From positions 248,001 through 312,000 of the forward strand of contig CAVZHQ010000001.1 in assembly GCA_963775125.1 (NCBI GenBank): a DNA stretch of 64,000 bases, given 5' to 3'. The stretch comes from JAHECQ01 sp963775125 (GTDB taxonomy: Bacteria; Actinomycetota; Acidimicrobiia; Acidimicrobiales; SZUA-35). This document shows, piece by piece, positions 42,160 to 50,203 of this stretch. Position 1 is the stretch's first letter. Every line of letters starts with the position of its first letter. The position numbers were made by a program, and so were the translations under genes. The notes under the pieces were generated by a model. It was given only the letters and a program-made list of their open reading frames with translations. It searched no databases and was not told the origin of the DNA.

Positions 42160-42708
42160 TCACCTGACATCCCAGAGGTGGTGCATCGGATCGTGCAGCA
42201 GGTAGCGGGCGAAGGTGGCAACGGTGAACGCTGCGCCGTCGCTGCGGAAGCCGGTACGAGACCAATCGTCGCCTGTGACGGTTTCGAATCGTGTGGCGAG
42301 AAGGTCGGCCTTCTCGGTCAGCTCGCCGGCGACGACGACCGGGTCTGACGACGGATAGTCCTTCTCGATCGCGGTGCTGTCCTGATCCCAGTTCGGGTAG
42401 TGGGGCCCGTCTTGGGTCAGCATGAGCCCGAGTCGATAGTCGTAGAGCTCGAACACGTCTCGGACGTGGCACGCGTATTCGAGCGGAGACCAATGGTTCA
42501 GTTTGCGCGGCGTCGAGAGGTCGGTCGAGCCCCCGGACCCGGTGAGGATCTCGACCCAGGCCGCAGCGTTCTCCCGGATCAACGCCGGTGTGCGCTCGAG
42601 ATCGAGTTCTTGAACGTCGACACCGCACTCGGGACAGCGGCGTTCGAGGACCCAGGTCCAGTCGGGCTGGTCGGGGACGAGATCACGCGGCACGTCGGGT
42701 TCGGTCAT
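42160..42708 (-). CDS. DinB-like four-helix-bundle protein
   Basis: 182 residues. Pattern of a DinB/maltose-binding thiol-transferase-like bundle: LNHWSPLEYACHVRDVFELYDYRLGLML and FARYLLHDPMHHLWDV supply the His residues of a metal site. A CxxC (RRCPECGVDV) precedes the bundle, an extra feature. Function unknown; related enzymes use bacillithiol, mycothiol or similar cofactors. Its ATG overlaps the stop of the CinA-like gene. Confidence 0.75.
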   Translation of the reverse strand: MTEPDVPRDLVPDQPDWTWVLERRCPECGVDVQELDLERTPALIRENAAAWVEILTGSGGSTDLSTPRKLNHWSPLEYACHVRDVFELYDYRLGLMLTQDGPHYPNWDQDSTAIEKDYPSSDPVVVAGELTEKADLLATRFETVTGDDWSRTGFRSDGAAFTVATFARYLLHDPMHHLWDVR

Positions 42709-43242
42709 GGGGCCGTTTGTAGCCCACTGGCCTGGGCCAAGCAGTGGATGATCGCGTCCGCCACGACGCGGTCCTCGCCGCGTCGGTCAAGGGCTCCCTT
42801 GACCAGGTCGACTCGACGGTGGGTCATCCCGGTTGCAGCGGCGATGGCGATATGTGCCCGGTGTTCGCCCCGCTTCGGTCGGTCACTGACCAGAGCGGCG
42901 GTGCAGGCGACGCCGAGCAGCTGCGCATGGTCTGGCGCCAGGAAGCGGGCGCGATCGAAAGCAGGCCTGAGCGATTGCCTCAGCCGTCGGTTGCGACACG
43001 GCTCCATCCGGCGGCTCGCCGCCGAGCAGGTCGACCATCGCCGAGTGGGCGTAGGGGACCCGTACCTCGAGCAGGGTCCGCGAGGCCCCCGGCACGTCGA
43101 GCAGATCGGTGATGGCCGCGTTTCCTCCTCCGGCAATGACCAGCACGATCAGCCAGGGAGTGTCGTGGATCGCCGCGATCAGCAGGCTGTTGGGCGGGTC
43201 GGCGTTCGAGAGGTCGGCGTTCAGGGGATCGGTCTGCCTCAT
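42705..43242 (-). CDS. CinA C-terminal-like (nicotinamide-nucleotide amidase-type) protein; frameshifted as read
   Basis: First frame from ATG 43242: LLIAAIHDTPWLIVLVIAGGGNAAITDLLDVPGASRTLLEVRVPYAHSAMVDLLG. An extra base near 42966 shifts it; the second frame continues with AFDRARFLAPDHAQLLGVACTAALVSDRPKRGEHRAHIAIA to the stop at 42705. Together they give ~178 residues resembling the CinA domain-like family (GGGS, PGAS, VACTASL, RGEH blocks). It may deamidate a pyridine nucleotide, but the family relation is distant. It sits between enoyl-CoA hydratase and DinB genes with ATGA overlaps on both sides, so the operon is tight and the shift is probably an error. Confidence 0.65.
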
Positions 43243-44129
43243 TCGCCGTGAGCCCACGGGATGTCGTCGACATCGGGCGGCTCTCGGCCCTCGAGCGCTG
43301 CGTTGAACGACGGCGTGCGCTTCTCGAGGAACGCTCGGCCTCCCTCGATGGCGTCGGCGTGGAAGTCGGTGACGGCGGTCCGGGCGGCGATGTCCTCGAG
43401 CGAGTGGGCCCAGGTCTGTTCCGCAGCGAGGTAGATGCTCCGCTTGAGCATTCGCATCGCCATCTGCGGACCATCCGCCAGCTCGCGGGCGAGATCGAGC
43501 GCGGCCCCCATCAGATCGGCATCGTCGACGACTTCGTGGACCAGGCCGAGCTGGTGTGCCGTCTCGCCGTCGACGATCCGTTTGCGCATCATGAAGTCCA
43601 TGGCGCCGGCGACGCCGAGGTGCTGCACCAACAGATACTGCCCACCCTCGTCGGGAAGGAGCCCGAAGCGAAGCGTCGCGCTGCCCATCTTCGCCGACCG
43701 GGCGGCCACCCGGAAGTCGCAAGCGAGGGCGAGCGAGAACCCGGTCTGGATGGCGAAGCCGTTGATGGCGGCGATGGTGAGCTTGTCGAGGTTCCGGACC
43801 GCAGTGTTGACGGCTTGGGAGATGACCCGCAGACCGTTGTAGGTACCGGTCGGCGTGTGATGGCCGCCGAAGATCGGGGCCATCACGGCGTTCGATCGAT
43901 CGGGCTTGCGACCGCTCAGGTCATCGCCGGCCCAGAACGCGGTTCCGGCACCGGTGAACACCACGACCCGGATGGTGTCGTCCATCTGGGCTTGGGTGAG
44001 GGTCTCGATGAGGTCTCGTTTCATCGGTCCGTTCGACGCGTTCAGCGTTTCGGGTTGGTTGAACGTGACGATGAGAATGCCGGGGTCTTCCGTCCGAGTG
44101 TCGAATCCGGTTCGTGTGCCAAGTTCCAT
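43239..44129 (-). CDS. Enoyl-CoA hydratase/isomerase (crotonase) family protein
   Basis: 296 residues. Crotonase features: LIVTFNQPETLNASNGPMKRDL, VVVFTGAGTAFWAGDDLSG (oxyanion hole), IAAINGFAIQTGFSLALACDFRVAARSAKMGSATLRFGLLPDEGG with Glu in the usual catalytic position. It might be a hydratase or isomerase of a specific acyl-CoA. It heads an operon with the CinA-like and DinB-like genes. Divergent from the PhyH gene, 34 bp between start codons. Confidence 0.88.
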   Translation of the reverse strand: MELGTRTGFDTRTEDPGILIVTFNQPETLNASNGPMKRDLIETLTQAQMDDTIRVVVFTGAGTAFWAGDDLSGRKPDRSNAVMAPIFGGHHTPTGTYNGLRVISQAVNTAVRNLDKLTIAAINGFAIQTGFSLALACDFRVAARSAKMGSATLRFGLLPDEGGQYLLVQHLGVAGAMDFMMRKRIVDGETAHQLGLVHEVVDDADLMGAALDLARELADGPQMAMRMLKRSIYLAAEQTWAHSLEDIAARTAVTDFHADAIEGGRAFLEKRTPSFNAALEGREPPDVDDIPWAHGE

Positions 44130-44135
44130 CAGCCT

Positions 44136-44141
44136 GTTCTA
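44136..44141 (-). promoter_or_regulatory. -10-like TAGAAC, leaderless promoter of the enoyl-CoA hydratase operon
   Basis: Six nt before ATG 44129. Same hexamer variant as at 2007-2012. Confidence 0.4.
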
Positions 44142-44151
44142 CTCCGCTCGC

Positions 44152-44157
44152 TACCCT
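44152..44157 (+). promoter_or_regulatory. -10 hexamer TACCCT, leaderless promoter of the PhyH gene
   Basis: Six nt (CTTGTC) before ATG 44164, which favours the first of three candidate starts. Confidence 0.5.
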
Positions 44158-44160
44158 CTT

Positions 44161-44203
44161 GTCATGAGCGACTCCGTCATGAGCGACATCGTCATGAGCG
44201 ATC
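44161..44203. repeat. 15-bp triplication at a start codon
   Basis: GTCATGAGCGA occurs three times with 15-nt period, giving three in-frame ATGs (44164, 44179, 44194) and an N-terminus of MSD repeats. Confidence 0.75.
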
Positions 44204-45096
44204 TGGACCAGCATGCGAAGACCTGGCAGGACGACGGCTTCGTCGTCGTACCCGAGTTGATCGGTGCCGACGAGATCAAGCCGGCCTACGACCAGGTGCG
44301 CACGCTCACCCCTGGCCCCTTTGAGCAGGCGTCGCCCAGTCGCAACACCCAGGACAACGGACCGGCCGAAGGCCCGGCGTTCCGCCGTGACCAGTTCGGG
44401 GGAACGACCCTGTTCCCCTTCGCCGATTCGCCCGAGCTCAATGCGCTGGTGTTGCACCCGAAGCTGATCGAGTTCGCCCGCAAGGCGATGGGCACCGACG
44501 ACATCCGCCTCTACCAAGCTCGGGCGTGGTCCAAGTATTCGGGCACGGTCAACTACGAGCAGCCGCTGCATCGAGACATGAACCACTCGCTGGTGCCGAT
44601 CCGGAACGAGCCCGGATGGTGGCATCTCGAGACGTTCCTGTACCTCCACGACCTCGACGACTCCAACGGTGCAACCAAGGTGGTGCCCATGGAGGTATCG
44701 AACCGCGGCACCTACGGAATCAAGGCGCTGACGCCGGAGGTCGCGCCCGAGTTGTACGAGGCCGAGGTGTCTGCGTCAGGCCCCGCCGGTTCCCTCATGG
44801 CGTACCGAAGTGATGTCTGGCATCGCGGGGTCGACCTCCCGCCCGACACCGAACGGCACCTGTTGATCCTTGCCTTTCGGCCCGCAGGGGTCGAGTGGAT
44901 CAACTACGACCCGCTGCCGCCGCTCGTCATCAACGGTGACTACCAACGCTTCGCTGCCAACTGCACGCCCGATCAGCTCTCGGTCTTCGGCGTGCCCCGG
45001 CCCGGTCACCCGTATTGGACCGAGGCGTTGGTCGACGCGTTCGCCGTGCAGTACCCGGGCCTCGACGTCACGCCTTGGCGAGAGGCACTGCAGTGA
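44164..45096 (+). CDS. Phytanoyl-CoA dioxygenase (PhyH) family Fe(II)/2-oxoglutarate enzyme
   Basis: 310 residues. Cupin-fold ligands: LHRDMNH (HxD) near residue 135, distal His in YRSDVWHRGVD, and the 2OG-binding Arg in DTERHLLILAFRP. N-terminal WQDDGFVVVPELIGADEI is the usual PhyH opening. It should hydroxylate an acyl or small organic substrate. The 3' end overlaps the convergent aminotransferase gene by 29 bp once that gene is frame-corrected. Confidence 0.85.
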   Translation: MSDSVMSDIVMSDLDQHAKTWQDDGFVVVPELIGADEIKPAYDQVRTLTPGPFEQASPSRNTQDNGPAEGPAFRRDQFGGTTLFPFADSPELNALVLHPKLIEFARKAMGTDDIRLYQARAWSKYSGTVNYEQPLHRDMNHSLVPIRNEPGWWHLETFLYLHDLDDSNGATKVVPMEVSNRGTYGIKALTPEVAPELYEAEVSASGPAGSLMAYRSDVWHRGVDLPPDTERHLLILAFRPAGVEWINYDPLPPLVINGDYQRFAANCTPDQLSVFGVPRPGHPYWTEALVDAFAVQYPGLDVTPWREALQ

Positions 45097-46286
45097 CGTC
45101 GGTGAGTTCCTTGCCGATGACCGCCGCCGCAGCCGCCACCCCGGACTGACCGAGGCGCGCGCCCTGCGCCAGGAGGCCCGCCTCGAGCGTGCCCAGGGTT
45201 CCGAGCAGCATCGGCGGGTTCAGGTGACCCATGTGTCCGATGCGGAAGCCGCGCCCGATCAGCCCGCCGACCGCTTGCGCCGAGCGTCAGGCCGGTTCTG
45301 GTCTGACAGAGCGCCCGGAGCGATTCGGCGTCGGTTGTGGTGGTCCGCACGGTGGTCACGGTCTGGGCTCGCGCCGAGGGCTCCGAGATATTGATGCGCA
45401 AGTCGGTCGACATCGACCATGCATCGACCGCGGCGTGGACGGCGTGAGCCAGCACCTCGTGGCGATGCCATGCGGCTTCGAGGCCCTCGTCGAAGAGAAG
45501 GTCGAGTGCGGCTCGCATGCCGAACAGGTGCGGTACCGGGGGAGTGCCGGCGAACTTGTAGTAGTGGGCCAGGTTGGGGTCGGCTCGTGGTCCCCAGTCC
45601 CAATAGGCGGTGTGGAGGTTCGACCGGTGATAGGCATCCCATGCCTTGGCATTGGCCCACACGAGGCCGATACCCGGTGGCGCCATCAGTGCCTTCTGCG
45701 TGGCCCCGACCAACACGTCGACGCCCCACGCATCCATCTCGAAGCGGACCGCGCCGAGCGACGCGATGGCATCGACCATGAAGAGCGCGGGGTGGCCGGC
45801 GGCGTCGATGGCCGCACGGATGGCGGGAATGTCGTTGAGCACCGATGTCCCGGTGTCGACCTGCACGACCAGCACGGCCTTGAACTCGTGGTCGGTGTCG
45901 GCCTCGAGGCGTGCATGGACGGCCGCAGGGCTCACCGGGTCGGCCAGCGTGCCGGGCAGCACCTCGATCTCGACGCCGAGCATCGCGGCCATGGCACCCC
46001 AGCCGGGAGCGAAGTGACCGGACTCGAGCACGAGCACCTTGTCGCCACGTGAGAGGGTGTTGGTGACGGCCATCTCCCAGGCGCCGTGCCCGTTGGCGAT
46101 GGCGATGAACGCGTCGCCCTCGGTGCGGGCCACGAGCTTGAGGTCGTTCAGGACCGAGTGGGTGACGTCGACCAGTTCACCGTCGTAGATGTTCACCATG
46201 GGTCGGTGCATCGCGGCCAGCACCTGGTCGGGCATGATCGAGGGTCCGGGAATGGCCACCATCGGGCGGCCCCATTGAAGAGTCAC
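45068..46286 (-). CDS. PLP-dependent aminotransferase (alanine-glyoxylate/serine-pyruvate type); frameshifted as read
   Basis: Main frame from GTG 46286: PGPSIMPDQVLAAMHRPMVN, FIAIANGHGAWEMAVTNTLS, FMVDAIASLGAVRFEMDAWGVDVLVGATQKALMAPPGIG with the PLP Lys in ATQKAL. Near 45270-45284 the frame is lost; the neighbouring frame then gives GGLIGRGFRIGHMGHLNPPMLLGTLGTLEAGL, the true class-V C-terminus, with stop at 45068. The repaired length is ~405 residues. As read, the open frame would run to 45006 with a nonsense tail. It likely transaminates glyoxylate or purine-derived amino acids. Confidence 0.85.
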
Positions 46287-46292
46287 CCGTCC

Positions 46293-46298
46293 AGCCTA
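46293..46298 (-). promoter_or_regulatory. -10 hexamer TAGGCT, leaderless promoter of the aminotransferase gene
   Basis: Six nt (GGACGG) before GTG 46286. Confidence 0.55.
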
Positions 46299-46340
46299 GG
46301 CACTTGCTCGCGACGGGTGAGGACGTGGCAAGATTGTCGT

Positions 46341-47336
46341 ATGACCAGGGGACGTAATGAGGGACAGCAGTACGTGATCGGCATCGGCACCGTCGGCGCC
46401 GGAATGTGGATGAGCTACAACTCGGGGGAGAAGTGGCGCCACATCCAGCGAGGGCCGCACGCCGAGGGCAATACCCGGGCGCTGGCCGCCAGCCCTCACG
46501 GTGACCTCTGGGCGCTCTCCGACGGCGAGGGTCTCTGGCAGTCGACCGACAACGGTGGGAACTGGGAACTGGTGAACGCCGGCTTCACGACCGATCTGTG
46601 GTCGATCGGTTTCGACCCGAGCGACGACCAGCGCCTGTTCGTCGGCACCCGACCCGGGGTGTCCCGGTCGACCGATGGCGGTCGGACCTTCGAGGCGCTC
46701 GAAACCTCCATCGCCGAGGCCTGTGTCATCGGCGTCCCGAGAACCACGAACATCGTCGTCGATCCCAACGATCGCAACGTCGTGTGGGCCTCGGTCGAGA
46801 TCGGCGGACTCCACCGGTCATCCGACGGCGGCGACACGTGGACGTATCTGGGCGATCTCGGCCCGACCGACTTCCACAACGATGTCCATGGCTTCACCAT
46901 GCGAGCGTCGGGCACGGGCACCGAGCTGCTGGTGTCATCGCCGTACGGACTCGCCCGCTCCTATGACCAGGGCGAGTCCTGGGACTGGCACGGCTTCGAG
47001 CCGTTCCCGGGCGCCAAGTTCCCGCACGCCTACAGCCGCTGTGTGCTCGCGCCCTGGGATGACGTCATCGTCGTGTGCGTCGGTGACTACATTCCCGGTG
47101 CTGTCGGTGCTCTCGAGATCAGCCGAGACGGTGGCCACACCTTCACCCGGGAACGCTTGCCCCACACGCCGAACTCGACCATGTACTGGTTGGCGACTCA
47201 TCCCGACGTGCCCGGCACCATCGTCGCCACGTCGGTGTTCGGTCAGGTGTACGTATCCGACGACTATGCCGAAACGTGGGAGAAGTTGGACCGCGAGTTC
47301 GGAGAGATCCGGGCGGTGTCGCTCAGTCCCGCCTGA
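46341..47336 (+). CDS. BNR/Asp-box (sortilin-like) beta-propeller protein
   Basis: 331 residues, no signal peptide. Repeated Asp-box units: SYNSGEKWRHI, STDNGGNWELV, STDGGRTFEAL, SSDGGDTWTYL, SYDQGESWDW, SRDGGHTFTRE, SDDYAETWEKL, i.e. seven blades of a propeller like those in photosystem-stability or exo-alpha-sialidase-like proteins. Function unknown; it may bind a glycan or protein partner in the cytoplasm. CAAGAT 6 nt before the ATG is a weak version of the leaderless box. Confidence 0.8.
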   Translation: MTRGRNEGQQYVIGIGTVGAGMWMSYNSGEKWRHIQRGPHAEGNTRALAASPHGDLWALSDGEGLWQSTDNGGNWELVNAGFTTDLWSIGFDPSDDQRLFVGTRPGVSRSTDGGRTFEALETSIAEACVIGVPRTTNIVVDPNDRNVVWASVEIGGLHRSSDGGDTWTYLGDLGPTDFHNDVHGFTMRASGTGTELLVSSPYGLARSYDQGESWDWHGFEPFPGAKFPHAYSRCVLAPWDDVIVVCVGDYIPGAVGALEISRDGGHTFTRERLPHTPNSTMYWLATHPDVPGTIVATSVFGQVYVSDDYAETWEKLDREFGEIRAVSLSPA

Positions 47337-47395
47337 CCTAACCCAGTCATGACCTAACCCAGTGCTGACCTAACCAGTGGCCTAACCCAGTTTGA
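47334..47395. repeat. Short tandem repeat CCTAACCCAGT, four degenerate copies
   Basis: Copies spaced 12-16 nt apart run from the stop codon of the propeller gene into the 3' end of the convergent hot-dog gene. The third copy lacks one C. Confidence 0.75.
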
Positions 47396-47741
47396 CGACG
47401 AAGCGCTGGTGCGTGCCGCGTGACAGTGTCTTGTCGCCGCTGGTGACCGTGGTGGTGAAGACGAGTTTGCGTCGGTCGATCTCGCTCAGCTCGAAGGTCA
47501 CCTCGACCTCGTCTCCTGAGAGGGCGGCCGCCTCGTGGCTCACGCACACGTGGGTGCCGACCGTCGTCTCGTCGTCGGCCAGGAGGGGCTGGACGGCTTG
47601 TAGGCAGGTGCCCTCGATGAGGCCGATCATCGAGGGGGTCGACAGGACCTTGCGTGGTAGGTGCGGCGGCGACATGTCGTCGGTCACGGTGTAGGTGGTG
47701 CTGCCCGTCATGCCGACGGTGGGTCCTGTCGAGTCTGCCAT
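47382..47741 (-). CDS. Hot-dog thioesterase-like protein
   Basis: 119 residues. TVTDDMSPPHLPRKVLSTPSMIGLIEGTCLQAVQPLL, TTVGTHVCVSHEAAALSGDEVEVTFELSEIDRRKLVFTTTV and GDKTLSRGTHQRFVV match the FlK-like hot-dog family also seen at 20634-21005. The Thr, Glu and His positions of FlK are retained (TPSM, EGT, THVCVSHEA). The natural acyl-CoA is unknown. The long upstream open frame is spurious; ATG 47741 has TAGAGT 7 nt before it. Confidence 0.75.
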   Translation of the reverse strand: MADSTGPTVGMTGSTTYTVTDDMSPPHLPRKVLSTPSMIGLIEGTCLQAVQPLLADDETTVGTHVCVSHEAAALSGDEVEVTFELSEIDRRKLVFTTTVTSGDKTLSRGTHQRFVVKLG

Positions 47742-47748
47742 GCGGTCG

Positions 47749-47754
47749 ACTCTA
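47749..47754 (-). promoter_or_regulatory. -10 hexamer TAGAGT, leaderless promoter
   Basis: Seven nt before ATG 47741. Confidence 0.45.
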
Positions 47755-47780
47755 GTGGGGTCGAAGGTGTGTCTCTCGGC

Positions 47781-47786
47781 TAGCTT
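47781..47786 (+). promoter_or_regulatory. -10 hexamer TAGCTT, leaderless promoter of the SDR/TPP-enzyme operon
   Basis: Six nt (CTCGCC) before ATG 47793. Confidence 0.55.
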
Positions 47787-47792
47787 CTCGCC

Positions 47793-48548
47793 ATGGATCT
47801 CGGCATCAAGGGAAGAACCGCAGCCGTCGCCGCCAGTTCGGCGGGACTGGGTTTCGGCACGGCAAAGGCGTTGGCCGAGGAGGGGGCCCGGGTCGTGATC
47901 TCGGGCCGAGATCCGGAGAAGTTGGCGGCGGCCGCAGCCGAGATCGAACGTGCGGGCGGTGAGGTCTTCGCCATCGAGGCCGACGTGTCCACTCCGGCCG
48001 GCGGCCGAGCCTTCGTCGAATTGGCGATCGCCGCCGCCGGGCCCATCGACATCCTCGTGACCAATGGCGGAGGCCCACCCCCCGGACGGTTCGTGAACAC
48101 CGATCTCAGCGGGTACCAAGCAGCGATCGACATGAACCTCCTGTCGATGATCGAGATGTGTCGTGTCGGCATACCTCCCATGCGAGATCGCAAGTGGGGA
48201 CGAGTGGTCGCCATCACCAGCGTCGGCGTGAAGCAGCCCATCGATTTCCTGCTGGCATCGGGGGTCGCCCGCGCCGGTCTCACCAGCTTCTTGAAGGTCA
48301 CGGCCCGAGAGGTCGCCATCGACGGCGTCACCGTCAACTCGGCCCAGCCGGGAACCCACTGGACGGATCGGATGAAAAAGATCGTCCCGGATCAAGAGAC
48401 GGCGGCGTCCACGCTGCCCGGCAAGATCACCGGCGACCCCTACCACTTCGGTCAGGCGGTCGCCTTCCTCTGCTCGGAGCAGGCTCGCTTCATCAACGGC
48501 ACCGGACTGCTCATCGACGGTGGCCAGGCCATGGGGTTGTTGGACTGA
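47793..48548 (+). CDS. Atypical SDR oxidoreductase lacking the YxxxK pair
   Basis: 251 residues. Rossmann motif ASSAGLGFGTAKALAEEG (TGxxxGxG-like), NGGGPPPG in place of NNAG, and Ser in AITSVGV. Where Tyr-x3-Lys should be, the sequence is FLLASGVARAG, without Tyr or Lys. The C-terminus INGTGLLIDGG is normal. This subgroup of FabG-like proteins exists in actinobacteria and is probably not a conventional dehydrogenase. It is the first gene of an operon with a TPP enzyme (TGATG overlap) and an alpha/beta hydrolase. Confidence 0.82.
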   Translation: MDLGIKGRTAAVAASSAGLGFGTAKALAEEGARVVISGRDPEKLAAAAAEIERAGGEVFAIEADVSTPAGGRAFVELAIAAAGPIDILVTNGGGPPPGRFVNTDLSGYQAAIDMNLLSMIEMCRVGIPPMRDRKWGRVVAITSVGVKQPIDFLLASGVARAGLTSFLKVTAREVAIDGVTVNSAQPGTHWTDRMKKIVPDQETAASTLPGKITGDPYHFGQAVAFLCSEQARFINGTGLLIDGGQAMGLLD

Positions 48549-50191
48549 TGACGGAACAGATCATGACCGGCGGCCAGGCGGTCGCCGAAACGCTGCTTCG
48601 CCTCGGCGTCACCAAGGTGTTCAGCATCGCCAGCGTGCACAATCTGCCGATCTACAAGGCGATCGACGATGCCGAGGGGATCGACGTCGTCGCCTGCCGC
48701 CACGAGCAGTTCGCCGTGCACGCAGCCGATGGCTACGCCCGGGCAACCGGGAACCTGGGGGTGGCCCTGGTGTCCACCGGGCCCGGTACCACCAACGCAG
48801 TCAGCGGACTCTACGAGGCCTGCTACGGGTCGTCTCCCGTTCTCCTCATCACCGGTCAGGTCGAGTCGGCGTTCTTCGGCAAGGGCAAGGGGTTCCTGCA
48901 CGAGAACGAGAACCAGCTGGCCATGCTCCGTACGGTCACCCGCCGGGCCGAGACCATCCGTCGCACCGAGGACATCTCGCGGGTCATCGCCTCGGTCGCC
49001 GACGACATCCGGCGGGGACGCCCGCAGGCAGGGGCGGTCGAGATCCCCATCGACCAGCAGTGGCGTTCGGCTCCGGTCCAGGTCTTCGGTTCGGCCATTG
49101 TCGACCCGATCGCCACCGACGAAGCCGGCATCGCCCGAGCGGTGCAGTTGCTCAACGGTGCCGAACGGCCGCTGATCTGGGCCGGCGGAGGGGTGATCTC
49201 CGCCAATGCCTCGGCCGAACTGACCGCGCTTGCCGAGCGTCTGGATACTCCGGTGGTCACCACGATCGAGGGCCGCGGAGCCATTCCCGAAGATCACCGC
49301 CTGGCCCTCGGGCCACGCACCGATCGAGCCGATGTCATCAACATCATCAACGAGGCCGATGTCGTGCTGGCCGTCGGCACCCGCTTCCAGAACTACGCCA
49401 CCCGCATGTGGCAGCTGGACATTCCGGGCAAGCTCATCCACCTCGACGCCGACATCGGTGTGATCGGTCGGAACTATCCCGCTGAGGTGCCGATCATCGG
49501 CGATGCCAAGGTCGGGCTCGGCATGTTGTTGGCGCAGGTCGATGCCCGCACGACCGACTCCGGTTATCTCGACCGGTCGGCCAAGTCGGTCGAAGCCGAC
49601 CTCGAGGTCTCCTGGGAAGAGATCGGCCCCGACCATCGGGCCCTGTCGGCCATCGTTCGTCGGCTCCTGCCTCGTGACGCGCTGATCGTTCGGGACTCCA
49701 CGGTGCCTTCCTACCTGTGGGGCAACCGGGTCCTGCCCATCCTCGAGCCCCGAACCTCCATCCGACCATCCTCGTTGTCCATCGGTCCGGGTATCGGGCT
49801 TGCCGTCGGCGCCGCTGCAGGGACCATGCGGCCGACGTTGCTCATGGCCGGCGACGGCGGCTTCCAGCTCGGGCTCGGCGAGCTGGCCACGGTCGCTCAG
49901 TATCAGCTGCCCCTGGTCATCTGCGTCTTCAACGACCGTGGCTATGGCGTGCTCCGCCAGCTGGAGGAGGCCGTGATGGGCGAGCGTTTCGGCGTCGACA
50001 TCCACACGCCGGACTTCGTGAAGGTGGCCGAGGGCATGGGCATCACCTCGGCCCACGTCGGTTCCGTCGCGTCGTTCGAGACCGAGTTCGCCGCGGCGCT
50101 GGAGCGTTCGGGCCCGACGCTGCTCGAGATCGACCTCACGGTGCTGTCGCCGCTGAAGTTCCCCATTCCCGCCCATCAGCGCCGAGCCTGA
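48548..50191 (+). CDS. Thiamine-diphosphate-dependent enzyme (acetolactate synthase-like)
   Basis: 547 residues with the three-domain order of the family. The catalytic Glu lies in VVACRHEQFAVHAADGYARATG, followed by VSTGPGTTNAVSG. The central domain is RPLIWAGGGVISANASAELTALAERL. TPP binding is in LMAGDGGFQLGLGELATVAQYQLPLVICVFND (GDG...N). It could be an acetolactate synthase paralogue, a 2-hydroxyacyl-CoA lyase or a benzoylformate-type decarboxylase; operon partners favour catabolism. No regulatory ilvN subunit is adjacent. Confidence 0.88.
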   Translation: MTEQIMTGGQAVAETLLRLGVTKVFSIASVHNLPIYKAIDDAEGIDVVACRHEQFAVHAADGYARATGNLGVALVSTGPGTTNAVSGLYEACYGSSPVLLITGQVESAFFGKGKGFLHENENQLAMLRTVTRRAETIRRTEDISRVIASVADDIRRGRPQAGAVEIPIDQQWRSAPVQVFGSAIVDPIATDEAGIARAVQLLNGAERPLIWAGGGVISANASAELTALAERLDTPVVTTIEGRGAIPEDHRLALGPRTDRADVINIINEADVVLAVGTRFQNYATRMWQLDIPGKLIHLDADIGVIGRNYPAEVPIIGDAKVGLGMLLAQVDARTTDSGYLDRSAKSVEADLEVSWEEIGPDHRALSAIVRRLLPRDALIVRDSTVPSYLWGNRVLPILEPRTSIRPSSLSIGPGIGLAVGAAAGTMRPTLLMAGDGGFQLGLGELATVAQYQLPLVICVFNDRGYGVLRQLEEAVMGERFGVDIHTPDFVKVAEGMGITSAHVGSVASFETEFAAALERSGPTLLEIDLTVLSPLKFPIPAHQRRA

Positions 50192-50203
50192 GCGAGTCCC
50201 ATT

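Noticed and set aside
47334..47395. CCTAACCC array as a telomere-like or replication structure
   Set aside because: Only four degenerate copies with irregular spacing at a convergent gene junction, so an ordinary short tandem repeat.
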